The translations under genes were made by a program, and so were the position numbers. The notes under the pieces were generated by a model. It made no database searches and was not told the origin of the DNA. It worked only from the letters and a program-made list of their open reading frames with translations. Positions 62,292-64,000 of a stretch of DNA of 64,000 nucleotides are shown here, one piece after another. Numbering within the stretch: the stretch's first letter is position 1; each line of letters begins with the position of its first letter. The stretch comes from Blasia pusilla (lineage: Eukaryota; Marchantiophyta; Marchantiopsida; Blasiales), in contig CM114272.1 in the NCBI GenBank assembly GCA_050084515.1, positions 33,914,001 through 33,978,000 on the forward strand, written 5' to 3'.

Positions 62292-63541
62292 GTCATATGT
62301 GCATTTCTTTTCAATTTATGTAAGCCCGCGATGAATTCATGAACTCTCTTAGCGTTCATTAGGGCATTATGTTGATTCTATCATACTATCAACCATTGCA
62401 TTAATTATCAATCTTACCAAAAATATGCATATGAAGACTCTATGGAGATATCTTTTAATAGGTTGGTATGTCCTAAGGTATTCTTTTAATTATGTATACT
62501 TTGATTAATAGCTTTCCATTGTTTTTTTTTGGGTATTTTCAATTTCACATATACAAATAAGATTGCATGATACAATCAAAGATCAAGAGTGGAAGACTTG
62601 AATTTTGTACCTTAACATGTTCCTTCTGCTAATACCTAAGAATATAACAGTTCAACAACACATAGTGCAATGTAATATTGCAACAATATCTCAATAAATT
62701 TTCCATATTGCAATGCCTACTAGAAGATTTAATTCAAGTAAGTAGAATTAGAACGTTCTAGTGGAGTTATTCTTATAAGCATGAAAGCAATAAAAAAATC
62801 TCTACAAATATCGTCCACAAGCATTCCACTAAAATCCTTGTAACACTAACTAAAAACAAGAAAGATCAATATACTCACCTAGATCATCAAAATACACTAA
62901 TAAAATCAGGATTATCCAACAACATGACATAATATCTCTTATCAAGTTCAACTATCTCTAGGCAAGAAACTAGAAAAAGAAAAAGAAAAAAAGAGATAGG
63001 GAAAGTTGAGGTAAGGAGAGAGATATGCAAGAATATGATGAAACTACAAATGAAGAAGTGTATACAAGAGGATTGAGGACAAAGGAATCTAATTCCCCCC
63101 ATCTCAAACCATCTATGGTCCATTTTTAATAATGTTGTAACAACTTTCACAAGCCAAATAATTTAAAAAACTCCAACAACTATCTTATTCTAACTCTCAT
63201 CCACATCCCCTATTCTCACTCCACTCCATGCCTCCTTCGTGCCTCCTTTCCACTATCTCCATGTCTACCTCCTCTGGGTTGTCAATCCCCTACATCTCCA
63301 CCAATCGGCATCCTTTTTCCTCCCTTTGCTCCTCGTTGCCTGCTTGCCTAACTACATCCCTCCCATTATCTCCACCTCTAACTCCTCTCACTTGTCAACC
63401 CCCTGTACCCCCAACCATGATTCCACTCATGGTTGGTAATCCTAGATTTTCTTGGGCATAGAAATTTCCCACACACAAGGTGGGATTGGACATCCACTAA
63501 AAACTTTATAGTGTATGTGGTATGTATGATCAGACTTTTTC
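62292..63541. other. AT-rich non-coding DNA, C-rich at 63180-63420
   Basis: The C/T-rich stretch gives two overlapping Pro/Ser-rich frames without domains. I do not call a gene. Confidence 0.3.
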
Positions 63542-63608
63542 AACCTTGAAGAAAGGAGGTATTAGGAATTTTCTTGGAAAATTCCTAATACCTCCTTTCT
63601 TCAAGGTT
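63542..63608. repeat. Perfect palindrome with 31-bp arms and 5-bp loop
   Basis: Arm 63542-63572 (begins AACCTTGAAGAAAGGAGG) is exactly reverse-complemented at 63578-63608 around CTTGG. No mismatch was seen. It could form a long hairpin in single-stranded DNA or RNA. Confidence 0.95.
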
Positions 63609-64000
63609 TGTTTGGAAACTCTATAGGTGAAGAGACATTTGATGTAGAATTTTCTTGTTGTTTTCTTTTATTACATTCCTTCATAAATACTACAAATATA
63701 AGTGTGATACCTTTGAGACAAACATATCTATCTTTACGCCGTAATTATAATTATGAGTAATAGTTTCCACTTATCTCATTCAATACAAAGATTGATTAGA
63801 TATAAACATGTTGGAGATATCCATTATTATTTATTCCTTGGATAGATGAAAGAAACTAGTACCAAATAGAATATGGAATGTGTGGAGTATTCAAAGAAAA
63901 TACTACATATTAACCTTTATGGATTCTTGGAAGCCCCCATTCCAATTACTTCTTTATTTTTTGGAAATAGTTCCATTCATTATAAGAAATTTATTTATTA
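63609..64000. other. AT-rich non-coding DNA to window end
   Basis: No gene or repeat family recognised. Confidence 0.3.

Overview
The window looks like nuclear DNA from a land plant with a large, repeat-rich genome. It has one recognisable host gene at its left edge and roughly 60 kb of AT-rich DNA full of decayed transposable elements. The host gene is the first exon of a leucine-rich-repeat receptor kinase of the subfamily XI / RGF-receptor (RGI) type, read on the minus strand. The mix of Helitrons, Ty1/copia, Ty3/gypsy and a non-LTR element with a non-L1-like C-terminus makes me lean towards a non-seed plant (moss, lycophyte or fern). That lineage guess is inference only; no sequence in the window fixes the species.

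Layout. 1-4.3 kb: GC-rich receptor exon 1 (138-1466, minus) and its upstream region, with CT-rich and CTACT-type simple repeats. 4.3-11 kb: alternating AT-rich and GC-rich non-coding DNA carrying three minus-strand copies and one plus-strand copy of a dispersed LINE-3'-end-like repeat, a short Helitron and a tRNA-related SINE candidate. 11-22 kb: AT-rich, with a short Helitron (12300-12507), a TIR element, a long (AG)n tract and a decayed autonomous Helitron Rep/helicase gene (about 17060-21065). 22-29 kb: mixed composition, another LINE-like tail, and a degenerate ~145-bp tandem repeat (26777-27720). 29.5-31 kb: two Helitrons joined head to tail. 32-35 kb: a long palindrome and a Ty1/copia pseudogene. 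35-48.5 kb: AT-rich DNA with three more Helitrons and a weaker candidate, TIR elements, (TA)n and (CT)n tracts, a ~215-bp tandem repeat and a minus-strand copia fragment. 48.6-55.1 kb: a minus-strand non-LTR reverse transcriptase pseudogene abutting a plus-strand Ty3/gypsy pol pseudogene with LTR-like sequence at its 3' side. 55-64 kb: a gypsy RNase H fragment, TIR elements, a GC/G-rich island at 60.0-60.6 kb and a perfect 31-bp-arm palindrome at 63.5 kb.

Only the receptor exon looks functional. All transposon proteins carry stops, frameshifts or lost catalytic residues. In the gypsy element every recognisable internal stop can be explained by a C:G to T:A transition, which fits a long-methylated, silenced copy. 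The short Helitrons have sharply defined termini, including A/T host flanks in two cases, and two are fused at a shared junction. No RNA gene, CRISPR array or bacterial-type operon was seen.
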